In this document: positions 7,939 through 17,498 of the stretch, piece by piece | Layout of the letters: each line of letters opens with the position of its first letter | Numbering within the stretch: the first letter of the stretch is position 1 | Program-made: the position numbers and the translations under genes | Assembly: GCA_937892845.1 (NCBI GenBank) | Contig: CALBGP010000036.1 | Coordinates: 1-64,000 of the forward strand | Direction: 5' to 3' | DNA: 64,000 nucleotides | From: an uncultured Eggerthellaceae bacterium | Lineage (GTDB): Bacteria; Actinomycetota; Coriobacteriia; Coriobacteriales; Eggerthellaceae | The notes under the pieces: model-generated | Seen by the model: only the letters and a program-made list of their open reading frames with translations | Told to the model about the DNA's origin: nothing | The model's database searches: none

Positions 7939-9174
7939 ATGCAGATGACCACCGAGCAATTCAGCCTGATCAAAACTCAATTTGCCACACTCAAGGAGCG
8001 CTCGCCGTTCTATGCCCGCAAGTTCGACGGCATAGACCTGTCCGATGTGCGCTCGCAGGCGGATTTCGAGAAATTGCCCTTTTCCGAAAAGGACGACCTG
8101 CGCGCCGTTTACCCGCTGGGCCTGCAGGCGGTGCCCGATGAAGAGGTGGTGCGCATCCACTCATCCTCCGGCACCACCGGCACGCCCGTGGTGATTCCCT
8201 ACACCCGCCAAGACGTGCTGGACTGGGCTGAGATGTTCGCCCGCTGCTACGAAACCGCCGGCATCACGAACCGCGACCGCATCCAGATCACGCCGGGATA
8301 CGGCCTGTGGACTGCGGGCATCGGGTTCCAGCTGGGTGCCGAGCGCCTGGGTGCCATGGCCATCCCCATGGGCCCGGGCAACACCGACAAGCAGCTCCAG
8401 ATGATGCAGGACCTGAAAAGCACCGTCATCACGGCCACCAGCTCATATGCGCTTCTGCTTGCCGAAGAGATCGAGAAGCGCGGCCTGCGCGATAAGCTCC
8501 ATCTGCGCAAGGGCGTCATCGGTTCCGAGCGCTGGGGGGCGAAGATGCGCACCCGCATCGAGCAGGAACTGGGCGTTGAGATCTACGACATCTACGGTCT
8601 GACCGAAATCTACGGCCCCGGCATAGGCATATCCTGCGACGAGCACGCGGGCATGCACATCTGGAGCGATTTCGTCTACATGGAGGTCATCGACCCTAAA
8701 ACCGGTGAAGTGCTGCCCGATGGCGAAGTGGGCGAACTGGTCCTCACCACGTTGCGCAAGCAGGGCGCGCCGCTCATCCGCTACCGCACGCATGATCTCA
8801 CGCGCATCATTCCGGGTGAATGCGCCTGCGGTTGCAAGCATCCTCGCATCGATACGCTCACTGGGCGTACCGACGATATGGTGAAGGTGAAGGGCTGCAA
8901 TATGTTCCCCGCCCAGATCGAGGAGGTCATCCAATTCACGGCTGGCACGTCGTCCGAATACCAGGTCATGATCGAGGCAATCAACGGACGCGATGTGCTG
9001 ACCGTGCTGTTCGAAACGCCGCTCGAAGGAGAGGAGCGCGAACGCTGCGAGGCTCAGCTCGCTGCCATCTTCAAGGCGAAGATCGGCTGCACCCCGGAGG
9101 CCAAAGGCGTTCCCATGGGCGAGCTGCCCCGCTCCGAAAAGAAGACCAAGCGCATCTTCGACAGCCGCTACTAA
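7939..9174 (+). CDS. paaK: Phenylacetate-CoA ligase
   Basis: A 411-residue ANL-superfamily adenylate-forming enzyme that joins phenylacetate or related arylacetates to CoA using ATP. The nucleotide-binding motif HSSSGTTGTPVVIPYT is at about residues 73-88. The acyl-binding region YDIYGLTEIYGPG, the hinge RTDDMVKVKG and the C-terminal domain with PRSEKKTKRI are all present. The length is normal. CCAAGGAG lies 8 nt before the ATG. Beside IorAB it could activate arylacetates, or run in reverse to gain ATP from arylacetyl-CoA made by IorAB. The direction is an inference. Confidence 0.95.
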   Translation: MQMTTEQFSLIKTQFATLKERSPFYARKFDGIDLSDVRSQADFEKLPFSEKDDLRAVYPLGLQAVPDEEVVRIHSSSGTTGTPVVIPYTRQDVLDWAEMFARCYETAGITNRDRIQITPGYGLWTAGIGFQLGAERLGAMAIPMGPGNTDKQLQMMQDLKSTVITATSSYALLLAEEIEKRGLRDKLHLRKGVIGSERWGAKMRTRIEQELGVEIYDIYGLTEIYGPGIGISCDEHAGMHIWSDFVYMEVIDPKTGEVLPDGEVGELVLTTLRKQGAPLIRYRTHDLTRIIPGECACGCKHPRIDTLTGRTDDMVKVKGCNMFPAQIEEVIQFTAGTSSEYQVMIEAINGRDVLTVLFETPLEGEERERCEAQLAAIFKAKIGCTPEAKGVPMGELPRSEKKTKRIFDSRY

Positions 9175-9221
9175 GGCAGCGTTGCCGTTTCGTCGACTTG
9201 ATTATCGAATTCCGAGGCATC

Positions 9222-9257
9222 GAAGAAGCGACCCTGATGGTGTGGGGTCGCTTCTTC
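9222..9257. terminator. Hairpin between convergent paaK and flavoprotein genes
   Basis: A 13-bp perfect stem, GAAGAAGCGACCC with GGGTCGCTTCTTC, with a 10-nt loop. It sits between two convergent genes and probably ends transcription from both sides, although no strong U-run follows on either strand. Confidence 0.65.
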
Positions 9258-9315
9258 AGGCTCGGTCCAGGGAATCGATGGGAGGGGTCCCTGGCTGGCT
9301 TCGCTATGAGAAATT

Positions 9316-11238
9316 CTATGAAAGCTTCGATTCGGCATCGATGATGGCGTTAAGGTATCCCTCACTCGAAAGCGTAGCGCCTGTGACGACGTCGACGCCC
9401 TCGGCGGTTCCAGCCTCTATAACGGCGGAAGGCAGCTTGCCGTCTTCGAATACAACCGTACCAACACCCTCCGTCTCATTCTGGAGCAGCGTTTCGACGC
9501 CAGTAATCTTCCCGTTGTCAGAGGTGATCTTTACCCAGATCGGACCGCCGATGCCGAGTCCGACACCAATTGCCTGCCCTTCAGAAAGGCTGCTCTCGTC
9601 TGGGCTCTGGTCGTAAACGGACTGCGTTCCGCAACCAGGCGTGAATTCAAGTGACCCATCAACGCTGAAGGCATCTTCTTTTTCCATCGCAGCTTGCTCA
9701 CCTGCGATTTTGCCGAACGTGATGCATTCCGCAATGTTGCCGCCGCCCTGATATTGGCCGGCATATACTCCTCCGAATTCGCCTGCGGAATAAAGGTGGG
9801 GAATGGGCTTATCGTTTGTGTCGAGGATTTCCGCCTTGGCCGAGCGGACGGGACCGCCTTGGGTATTGAGGACGGTCGGCCAAGTCTCGAGCGCATAGAA
9901 TGGGGCCTTTTCGATTGGCTTCATGCTTTCGGGAGTACGGCCGAAAGCATCTCTGCCGCTTCGGGCGCTTTCATTGTACAGGTCGACGGTTTCCTGGAGG
10001 CTATCGGCGTCGATGCCAATTGTTTGGGCAAGCTCGGCAAGGCTGTTGGCGGTAACGACTTTGCCAGATTTGACCTCGTCGACGCACCCTGCGCTCCAAT
10101 TGGGGTAGGGAGGATTGACTTCCTTTGCGTGGGAGTCGTCCCAGATGAAGATGTTTCGTTCGGGACGACGGGGAATCATCCATGTGCCGCCAATATTGAC
10201 ATGACCATGGCGTTGCGTGAGATCCTCGGCCACATAGCGGCGCCCATTGCCTCCGACAAGGATGGTCGACCCGCTGGTGAAGAAGGGAATTTTCCCCCCT
10301 ATTCTGACCCGGTCTCCTTCACATGCCAAGCCGGCACCGAGGCTTTCGTAGTTTGCGAGGTGCCACATTTTTGCGTTGATTGCCAATGTCATGGTAATGC
10401 CGTCACCCTCATTGTAGAGCGACCCATGAGGATACATCTTTGAGTATCCGAGGAACGTCTGTCGATAAGTTGGGCTGTTTTCGAATCCGCCGCAGCTCAT
10501 GACCACACCGTTTTTCGCGGCGACGTTTACCGTCTTGCCTTCGTGGTCGACCTGTACGCCAACCACTATGCCGCTTTCGTTCTGTATGAGCGCCGTGGCA
10601 GGGGATTCATACCAGCAGTCGATCATGTCTCGATTATCGACTACCGTCTGCTTGAGAAAGCGCCACAACGTCTGTTTGCCGACGGCGTCGATAGCGTTGG
10701 TGCGAACTCCATCGGAACCTGGCAGTTCGGGGAACTCGATGCCGACGCCGGGCGTTTCAGGTTCAAAAGACACGATCCTATTCGTGTCAAGCCCCCATGA
10801 AGCAAGTGTGTCCTTAACGGAGACTAGGCCATCGACGTACGCCTCCAAGACATCGTCGGGCGTATCAAAGTCACCGCGCAAAGCCTTCTGATACTCCAGC
10901 CCAGCCTCACGTTCCTCGACAGAAAGAAACAGCTGCCCGCAATAACGGCTGTTGCCTCCCTCATGGCCTTCAGGCGCCTTATCGATGATGAGGACATGCG
11001 CTCCGGCTTTTGCTGCGCTTATTGCTGCCGATGCACCTGCGGCACCAAAGCCAATGACTATAACATCGAACTGGCCATCCCAAGCGATATCCTCTGCCTG
11101 GGTAGCTCCAGATGGCGATCCTCCAGATGTCTCTGGTGCGCATGAGGACAGCGATGCGGCGCCCAAGGCGCCAAGGCCGACAAACGCCCCTAGCTTGAGG
11201 AAGCTGCGCCTTGTCGGCGCCATTGCACTGCAATCCAT
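9316..11238 (-). CDS. Tat-exported FAD-dependent reductase with C-terminal FMN-binding domain
   Basis: A 640-residue flavoprotein of the fumarate-reductase/urocanate-reductase type, probably an exported respiratory reductase for an organic acceptor. A Tat signal (RRSFLKLGAFVGLG) is followed by a lipobox-like LSSCAP. The FAD site is VIGFGAAGASAAISAAKAG (about residues 60-78). The central region has the fold-typical NSRYCGQLF and YSAGEFGGVYAGQYQGGGNI. The C-terminal FMN-binding domain ends with VTGATLSSEGYL, whose threonine is the expected covalent FMN site. The start at 11238 has GAAAGGGG 5 nt upstream. Divergent from a membrane LuxR regulator that probably controls it. The substrate is unknown. 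Confidence 0.9.
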   Translation of the reverse strand: MDCSAMAPTRRSFLKLGAFVGLGALGAASLSSCAPETSGGSPSGATQAEDIAWDGQFDVIVIGFGAAGASAAISAAKAGAHVLIIDKAPEGHEGGNSRYCGQLFLSVEEREAGLEYQKALRGDFDTPDDVLEAYVDGLVSVKDTLASWGLDTNRIVSFEPETPGVGIEFPELPGSDGVRTNAIDAVGKQTLWRFLKQTVVDNRDMIDCWYESPATALIQNESGIVVGVQVDHEGKTVNVAAKNGVVMSCGGFENSPTYRQTFLGYSKMYPHGSLYNEGDGITMTLAINAKMWHLANYESLGAGLACEGDRVRIGGKIPFFTSGSTILVGGNGRRYVAEDLTQRHGHVNIGGTWMIPRRPERNIFIWDDSHAKEVNPPYPNWSAGCVDEVKSGKVVTANSLAELAQTIGIDADSLQETVDLYNESARSGRDAFGRTPESMKPIEKAPFYALETWPTVLNTQGGPVRSAKAEILDTNDKPIPHLYSAGEFGGVYAGQYQGGGNIAECITFGKIAGEQAAMEKEDAFSVDGSLEFTPGCGTQSVYDQSPDESSLSEGQAIGVGLGIGGPIWVKITSDNGKITGVETLLQNETEGVGTVVFEDGKLPSAVIEAGTAEGVDVVTGATLSSEGYLNAIIDAESKLS

Positions 11239-11379
11239 GATATCCCCTTTCTCTCTCATGAAACTGGTTGACGCGAGTTCCGTCCCAACCGACTCTCCGT
11301 CCAATTGGTCAATCGGCCTTGTCCGGCCGACGCCATAAAGTCTATATACCTGCTTGGCGGCCTCAATCATCCAGGGGGT

Positions 11380-11385
11380 TATAAT
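11380..11385 (+). promoter_or_regulatory. Candidate -10 box upstream of the frameshifted LuxR gene
   Basis: TATAAT preceded by GGGGGT and followed by GGG, in the 249-nt divergent spacer between the flavoprotein and the regulator. A TTGGCG upstream is spaced 20 nt away, longer than ideal, so the -35 box is uncertain. The spacer also has a CCAATTGG palindrome at about 11303. Confidence 0.4.
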
Positions 11386-11487
11386 GGGTATCGCCGCTGA
11401 TGGCGGCGGGGGAAATCATACTTCGGGGATGATGGATTCAAGCAGGTTCGTTTTTTTGGATCCGTTTGGCGCATAGTTGGGGGGAGT

Positions 11488-12962
11488 ATGACTGGGAGAT
11501 TGCCGTCCGGGCATTTTTTAAGATCAGATGCCAAAGGTGCCATGTCGTCCCGTTTTATGGCTTTGGGGATGGGTCTGTATTTTGCTTCGTTCCTGCTTTC
11601 ATGTTTGGGGGGAGGCGTTCTGCCATGTGCAATCGGAGGATCTGATTCGAGCGAGCTGTTCATTCTCATATCGAACACTCCCCATGTCGTTGTCGCAATC
11701 GTTGCCGCAGTGGCGTTCCTCAAGGCTGATTCTTTCCGAAGCGCGTTCTTTCAGCGTGCTTTGCTTATCGGATCCCTTGTCCTCAATGCAATCTATATTG
11801 CCTGCTCTCTCCTGCTTCCGGCGCCCGGTATCGCCGAAGCGTTGACGCTCTCGATTCTGCGTGGAGGGTTTTGCGGGGGATATGTGCTCTTCTGGGGATT
11901 GAACTTCGCTGCGCTCGATAAAAAGGCATCCGAAGAAGTTGCCTTTTCGTCTCTTGCTGTTGGGGCGATCGGATATATGGTTGGGTGTGCCGTCCTTCCT
12001 TTCTCTATTGATTTTGTCCTAAGTGTTTTGCTTATGCTCTCTGTCATCCCGTTCCTTGCAGCTGAATTCGTAATTCCCGTGAAAAAGGGGCAGCTTCGTC
12101 CAGAAGCGCACAGAAACCTCGTGGTGTTCTATGCCGTAAGAGCGTGTTTCGGAGTTTGCATTGGCACTTCATTGGCCTTTTCTGGGGCCATCGCTTATGC
12201 GCCCAAGGCGAGTAAGCTCCTTTGCGTTGTCATCATCGCAATGTTATTTACAGTGGCGCTTTACATTCGCACGCACAAACCCTCGAATGCGCTCGTCGCT
12301 TTCGCTCCGTTCGTATTCTCGTGCCTGCTGATTGTTCCCTTGTGCGACATCGGTAATCTTCAATACTTGATTGGATTTGTCTCGCCTTCCATCGCCTGGC
12401 TTTCTTGGATGTACCTATCAATCATTCAGCTATCATCCTTCAAACTGAAAGTGGGAATGGATGAAGCGAGCCTTGCGTTTTCGGAAAAGGCCATCGTCAC
12501 CGGCGCGCTTGCGGTGTCTTCTCTTGTCTCGCAATTGTTGATTGAAACGATGCCCAGTTTTCTTGGGCCGGCATCCATTGAATGTATCGTAATCGTTGCG
12601 GCGGTGTTAGCGATGGGGCTGAGTCTTTATGAATGTTTTTCAACCGTTGAGGAAAAGCAGACCGAAACCGTTATAGCTAACGCGCGTAAATCTTCAAAAA
12701 AGGCCATGCGATTGCGGTTGGGTCCATCGCTAAGCGCTACGGGCTTACCGATCGAGAGAAAGAGGTTTTCGCTTTGTTGGCCGTAGGGCGCACCCGTATT
12801 CAAATCTGCAAGGAATTGCATATATCTGAAGGAACGGCGCGAACCCACTGCGCGCATATCTATCGAAAAATAGGGATTCATAGTAAGGAAGAATTAATCG
12901 ACATCATGAGGCGAGAAGAGGATGGCATGCTGGTAAGGCTTGACGAATCCCTCCGTATATAG
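11488..12962 (+). CDS. Membrane-bound LuxR-family regulator, needs a -1 frameshift at 12696-12702
   Basis: Two overlapping frames together encode one regulator. The first frame (from 11488 or the ATG at 11542, which has AAAGGTG upstream) gives about 400 residues with roughly 12 hydrophobic segments. It then runs into nonsense sequence and stops at 12786. The LuxR helix-turn-helix continues in the -1 frame: YGLTDREKEVFALLAVGRTR, then ICKELHISEGTARTHCAHIY and KIGIHSKEELIDIM, ending at 12962. Zero-frame codons at the switch are TCA-AAA-AAG, containing the classical slippery heptamer A-AAA-AAG. A GCGAT/ATCGC stem begins 5 nt downstream. Slipping -1 gives about 491 residues, close to the 493 of the homologue at 51373. 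It is either programmed frameshifting, a one-base deletion from a run of seven A, or a sequencing error. Confidence 0.75.
12696..12702 (+). promoter_or_regulatory. A-AAA-AAG slippery heptamer
   Basis: The heptamer is in the correct zero-frame phase for -1 slippage. A weak hairpin (12708-12712 with 12726-12730) lies at a suitable distance. No Shine-Dalgarno-like stimulator is seen at 10-14 nt upstream; the nearest GAGGAAAAG is about 40 nt away. The same seven bases drive frameshifting in Escherichia coli dnaX. Confidence 0.45.
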
Positions 12963-13103
12963 ATTTCGATGCCATGGTGAATTCCAGGCACTTTATCTGA
13001 CCGCAAGAGGCGGCACCGAGAAAAGCAGCCATTGCCGGAACCGCGGGGTCGGACCATCGGCTCCCGTGCTTCCGGCTCCCGTGGATCCCGGTCTCTGCGG
13101 CGT

Positions 13104-14753
13104 TCAATCCCCGGGAGCTTCGGCCGGGCGGAACGATTCGACCAGATCGATGAGGTCCTGCTTTTTGTGGACGTCGAGTTTCGCGTAGATGCGCTTGGAG
13201 TGCATGCGCACGGTGTTCTCGGAGATGATGAGCTCCTCGGCGATGCGCGCCACGGTTTTTCCTCGTACGATGTGCTCGGCCACTTCCGCTTCACGGGCGC
13301 TTAACCGGTACGCAGCCCGCACAGCGGCAATCTGTTTCGAGATGCGGTCCAGATAGACGGCTTCGGGTGCTGCAGGGCGCCCGGAGCCGTTTGCTTTGCG
13401 GTTCGGCTCAGCCGGCTTGCGGCCGGTAGCTTCCTGTTTGGCGGGTTTGGCCGCCCGGTCGGGCTTGTCTGCGGCGACAAGGCGCCGGGATACCAGCTCC
13501 ACGTCGGGAACGGTGCGATTGGCGTCGCGCATGGCCTGCTGGAATCCGCCCTGTCCGAAGAAGTACATGAAACCGAGGATGTATATCGCGCCCAGCGCGC
13601 ATACGGCGTGGGTGGAAAGGCCTGCCACCTGCACTTGGCCCACGAGCGTTCCCCCGATGAATCCCGCATCATGGAACAAATACACGACGCCTCCGAAGAA
13701 CCCATATACGAAAACGGGATTGGTCCCCTGATCGCGGGAGGTCTGCGCGGAATGGATCATCATCAGCATGATGGAAACGCTGTAGGCGGCGTAGAGCAGG
13801 GCCGCCAGCCATTGCGCGTAACGGGAGCCCAAAAAGGGCAGCATCACGAATCCTGTTATGACCACGGGGAATACGACGCGGAACAGCGATGTCACATTCA
13901 GGCGCACGTTCTTGAACTGCCACAGGACCAAAAACCCGACGGCGGCGATAAGGGAAGCCGCCATGGAAAGCGTGTTGACCAAGGCCCCCATCGAGGGGTC
14001 GTCGATGGCCAGGGCGCGCATGACCCCGGCGCACAGCCCCAGCGATGCGATGCAGAGCGCCGGTCGGGCAAGGCGCTGCAAGGTCTGCCGGTATACGTCC
14101 GTGTTGTTTTTCGGAATGTCTTCGAACATGGGTTGGTCGAAATCGGCACGCCGTCCGGCCAAAGAGATGGTCAGGGCGAAAAACGGCATGATGACGAGGG
14201 GGATCAGGTAGACAGTGACCGCGCGTGGGATGAGATGGAGCGCGAAGTACAGGATGGAGGCGTAGGCGGTCCCCAGGATGAGATTGTGGTTTCCCGTGTC
14301 CGATTCCTGCGCGGCGAACAGACGCTGCCAGAGCATGTAGAAGCCCGCCGATCCGAGCCCTATGAATGCGCCGCTTGCAACCATGAGCGGCATGACCCAT
14401 TCGTCAAGGTACATGGCGCCTATCAAGCACAGCCAGCCTATGAGATAGGGGATGGAGGAAAGCCTCACGATCAGCTGGCGCGTAGGTCCGGGAATGTGGT
14501 AGGCGCCTATGACGCTTGCCAGGAAGCAGAGGGCGAAGACTCCGGATTGCGCAAGCGAGAACCACAGAAGCGTAGCGGGCGTCTGAATCGAGAGGGGAAG
14601 AAACGGGAATACGCCGCCCCATGCACCAGCCGCGTTGACGGCCAGAAACGAAGCGTATCCGAATAGCGTTGCGTTCGGCTTGAAAGCGCGCAGAACGTTT
14701 GCCGCATTCACGGTGACGTTTCCCTCCCCATTGAGTCTCCCCTGTATTTTCAT
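13104..14753 (-). CDS. Membrane-bound LuxR-family transcriptional regulator
   Basis: A 549-residue regulator. About 12 hydrophobic segments fill residues 20-400 in an MFS-like arrangement. A basic, Ala/Pro-rich linker follows (about 440-480, KPDRAAKPAKQEATGRKPAEP). A C-terminal LuxR DNA-binding domain contains LSAREAEVAEHIVRGKTVA, ARIAEELIISENTVRMHSKR and AKLDVHKKQDLIDLV. It probably senses a small molecule or membrane state and controls the divergent dms operon. AGAGGAT lies 11 nt before the ATG at 14753. A downstream GTG at about 14714 with GGGAGG upstream is an alternative start. Confidence 0.88.
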   Translation of the reverse strand: MKIQGRLNGEGNVTVNAANVLRAFKPNATLFGYASFLAVNAAGAWGGVFPFLPLSIQTPATLLWFSLAQSGVFALCFLASVIGAYHIPGPTRQLIVRLSSIPYLIGWLCLIGAMYLDEWVMPLMVASGAFIGLGSAGFYMLWQRLFAAQESDTGNHNLILGTAYASILYFALHLIPRAVTVYLIPLVIMPFFALTISLAGRRADFDQPMFEDIPKNNTDVYRQTLQRLARPALCIASLGLCAGVMRALAIDDPSMGALVNTLSMAASLIAAVGFLVLWQFKNVRLNVTSLFRVVFPVVITGFVMLPFLGSRYAQWLAALLYAAYSVSIMLMMIHSAQTSRDQGTNPVFVYGFFGGVVYLFHDAGFIGGTLVGQVQVAGLSTHAVCALGAIYILGFMYFFGQGGFQQAMRDANRTVPDVELVSRRLVAADKPDRAAKPAKQEATGRKPAEPNRKANGSGRPAAPEAVYLDRISKQIAAVRAAYRLSAREAEVAEHIVRGKTVARIAEELIISENTVRMHSKRIYAKLDVHKKQDLIDLVESFRPAEAPGD

Positions 14754-14840
14754 GGGGGTCAGTATATCCTCTCTTAGGGCTGTCCGCTGTGCCAAAGTGG
14801 TTGCATGTGTTATATGGGTAAGCCTGTGACCTGGGGAAAC

Positions 14841-14860
14841 GTAAAATGTACACGTTTTAT
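14841..14860. promoter_or_regulatory. Operator-like palindrome in the luxR-dms divergent spacer
   Basis: GTAAAATGTACACGTTTTAT is an imperfect palindrome (TAAAA-GT-AC-TTTTA matches). It is nested inside a wider GTGTTA/TAACAC inverted repeat (about 14806-14867). It lies between the regulator gene and the DMSO-reductase-like operon, and is a candidate binding site for the regulator at 13104-14753. Confidence 0.4.
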
Positions 14861-14977
14861 GTAACACGCTTGGAGGCCTGCGGCCATACAATGCCCGATG
14901 TTCCCACGTCTCGGCAGGGGCGTTGGGGGCTGAAATCGAAGTCATAAGACGAGACATGAAATGCAAGAGGAGGGGTC

Positions 14978-17392
14978 ATGACGGAGATGAAAGAACATGC
15001 AGTTTCCCGCCGCACCTTTGTGAAGGGTTCGGCGCTTGCGGGTCTGGGCGCTGCCGCCCTGGGCAGCGCATCTATGTTCGGCTGCGCGCCTGCCGGTGAG
15101 AGCGAAGGCGGCGCCGAAGCTCCGCAGGCGGAAGAGAGCGTCTGCTGGGGACATTGCTCTGTGAACTGCGAAACCCGCTGCGCACTGCGTCTGCACGTCA
15201 AGGATGATGAGATCGCCTGGGTGGAGACCGACAACACGGGCAACGACGAATACGGCGACCATCAGCTGCGCGCCTGTCTGCGCGGCCGTTCGATTCGCCG
15301 CATCGCAAACCATCCCGATCGTCTGCAGTATCCCATGAAGCGCGTGGGCAAGCGCGGCGAGGGCAAGTTCGAGCAGATTTCCTGGGATGAGGCTACCACC
15401 ATCATCGCCGACAACTACAAGCGCATTCTGGACCAGTACGGCCCTGAAGCCATCTACAACAACTACGCCACCGGCGTGTGCGCCAACAACATCGGCGGCT
15501 TCCTGGGCCGTCTGATCAACATGAACGGCGGCGCGCTGAAGCGTTATGGCAGCTACAGCTCCGCTCAGATCAGCGCTGCCATGCCTTGGCTCTACGGTGC
15601 CCGCAACGATAACTCCGCCTCCGACTTGGTGAATTCCAAGCTGGTCGTGCTCATCGGCGACAACTCCAGCGAAACCAAGATGGCCGGCGCCGGCCCCACC
15701 TTCCATTACAGCCAGGCTCTTGAGCAGGGCGGTGCGAAGGTCATCGTCATCGATCCCCGCTACAGCGACACTGCAGCTGCGCTGGCCGACCAGTGGATTC
15801 CCATCCGCCCCGGTACCGACGCCGCCCTGGTCGACGCCGTGGCCTATGTCATGATCACCGAGGACCTGGTCGATCACGAGTTCCTGGACAAGTACACCAT
15901 CGGCTACGATGAGGACTCCATGCCCGAAGAGGCGAAGGGCCAGAACAAGTCCTACAAGTCCTACATCCTGGGCGAAGGCGCCGACAAGACCCCGAAGACC
16001 CCTGCATGGGCCCAGGAGATCACCGGTGTGCCCGTGGCAACCATCGAGGCTCTTGCCCGCGAAATCGCGACCACCAAGCCGTGCGCAATCTATCAGGGCA
16101 AAGGCCCGCAGCGCCAGTCCAACGGCGAGCAGACCGCCCGCGCCATCTGCATGCTGGCCATCCTGTCCGGCAATGTGGGCATCCACGGCGGCGGCACCGG
16201 TTCCGACCCCGACAACAACTACATCTCTTTGGGCAGCGTGCCTTCCGGGGAGAACCCCGTCGAGACGTCCATCTCCGTTTTCAAGTGGATCGATGCGATC
16301 GACTTCGGCGAGAAGATGACCCGCACCGCCGACGGCGTCCGCGGCAAGGAGAAGCTCGATGTGCCCATCAAGTTCATGTTCAACTATGCAGGCAACTGCC
16401 TGACGAACCAGAACGGCGATATCAACCATGCGCACGAAGTGCTGCAGGACGAATCCAAGTGCGAATTCATCGTCATGTGGGATCTGTTCCTGACCGACTC
16501 CGCCAAATATGCCGACATCCTGCTCCCTGATGCCATGACCCTTGAGCAGCCTGCCGTTGTCACGAGCGAATACTGCGGAAACATGCCCTACGGCATCATG
16601 AGCCTCGCTTCCACTACGCCGAAGTTCGAGCGCCGCACCCTGTACTCCTCGCTGACCGACATCGCCGACAAGCTGGGCCAGAAGGACGAATTCACCGAGG
16701 GCCGCAACGAGGAAGAGTGGCTGAAGGCCATGTACGAAAGCGCCCGCGAAGAGAACCCCGATCTGCCTGAGTACGAAGCCATGCTGGAGCAGGGCGTCTA
16801 CAAGGTGAAGGATGAGAACCATCACGTGGCGTTCGAGGATTTCCGCAACGACCCCGAGGCGAATCCGCTGAAGACCCCGTCGGGCAAGATTGAGATCTAC
16901 TCTCAGGCTCTGGCTGACAACGTGGCCGACTGGGAGCTGCCCGAAGGCGACTACATCAGCCCTCTGCCCGTGTACTGCCCGGGTGTCGAGGGCTTCGACG
17001 ATCCGAACTTCGAAGGCTATCCGCTGCAGATGATCGGCTTCCACTACAAGGCCCGTGCGCACTCCTCCTACGGCAACGTGGACGTGCTGAAGCAGGCCAA
17101 TCCGCAGGAGATGTGGATCAACCCCGTCGACGCCGACGAGCGCGGCATCAAAGACGGCGATACCGTGGCCGTGTTCAATGACCGCGGCGAGCTGCGCATC
17201 GTGGCCAAGGTCACGCAGCGTATCGTCCCGGGCGTATGCGCCATCCCGCAGGGCGCATGGCATGATGCCGACATGGAAGGCGACCGCATCGACAAGGGCG
17301 GCTGCATCAATACGCTGACCTCCCATCGTCCTTCGCCGTTGGCCAAAGCCAACCCGCAGCACACCAATCGCGTCGAGGTGAAGAAGGCCTAA
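14978..17392 (+). CDS. DMSO-reductase-family molybdopterin oxidoreductase, catalytic subunit
   Basis: An 804-residue exported Mo-bisMGD enzyme that would reduce an S-oxide, N-oxide or related acceptor at the outer face of the membrane. Tat signal SRRTFVKGSALAGLG at residues 10-24, then GCAP. A 4Fe-4S site is formed by C56, C60, C64 and C100. YSSAQ at 193-197 corresponds to the serine-ligand region of DmsA-type enzymes, so a Ser-ligated Mo is likely. The C-terminal dinucleotide-binding domain includes FHYKARAHSSYGN. GAGGAGGGG precedes the start. It is first in an operon with two ferredoxin subunits, a chaperone and an anchor. The acceptor cannot be named from sequence. Confidence 0.92.
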   Translation: MTEMKEHAVSRRTFVKGSALAGLGAAALGSASMFGCAPAGESEGGAEAPQAEESVCWGHCSVNCETRCALRLHVKDDEIAWVETDNTGNDEYGDHQLRACLRGRSIRRIANHPDRLQYPMKRVGKRGEGKFEQISWDEATTIIADNYKRILDQYGPEAIYNNYATGVCANNIGGFLGRLINMNGGALKRYGSYSSAQISAAMPWLYGARNDNSASDLVNSKLVVLIGDNSSETKMAGAGPTFHYSQALEQGGAKVIVIDPRYSDTAAALADQWIPIRPGTDAALVDAVAYVMITEDLVDHEFLDKYTIGYDEDSMPEEAKGQNKSYKSYILGEGADKTPKTPAWAQEITGVPVATIEALAREIATTKPCAIYQGKGPQRQSNGEQTARAICMLAILSGNVGIHGGGTGSDPDNNYISLGSVPSGENPVETSISVFKWIDAIDFGEKMTRTADGVRGKEKLDVPIKFMFNYAGNCLTNQNGDINHAHEVLQDESKCEFIVMWDLFLTDSAKYADILLPDAMTLEQPAVVTSEYCGNMPYGIMSLASTTPKFERRTLYSSLTDIADKLGQKDEFTEGRNEEEWLKAMYESAREENPDLPEYEAMLEQGVYKVKDENHHVAFEDFRNDPEANPLKTPSGKIEIYSQALADNVADWELPEGDYISPLPVYCPGVEGFDDPNFEGYPLQMIGFHYKARAHSSYGNVDVLKQANPQEMWINPVDADERGIKDGDTVAVFNDRGELRIVAKVTQRIVPGVCAIPQGAWHDADMEGDRIDKGGCINTLTSHRPSPLAKANPQHTNRVEVKKA

Positions 17393-17498
17393 CGCCATCC
17401 CTTTGCAGGCGGACGCGCCCGCACCCATCCCTCCCCTGACGGGTGCGTCCGCTTGGCGACCGATCATGTTCGTACCGAGAAAAGAGGAGTCTGACACC

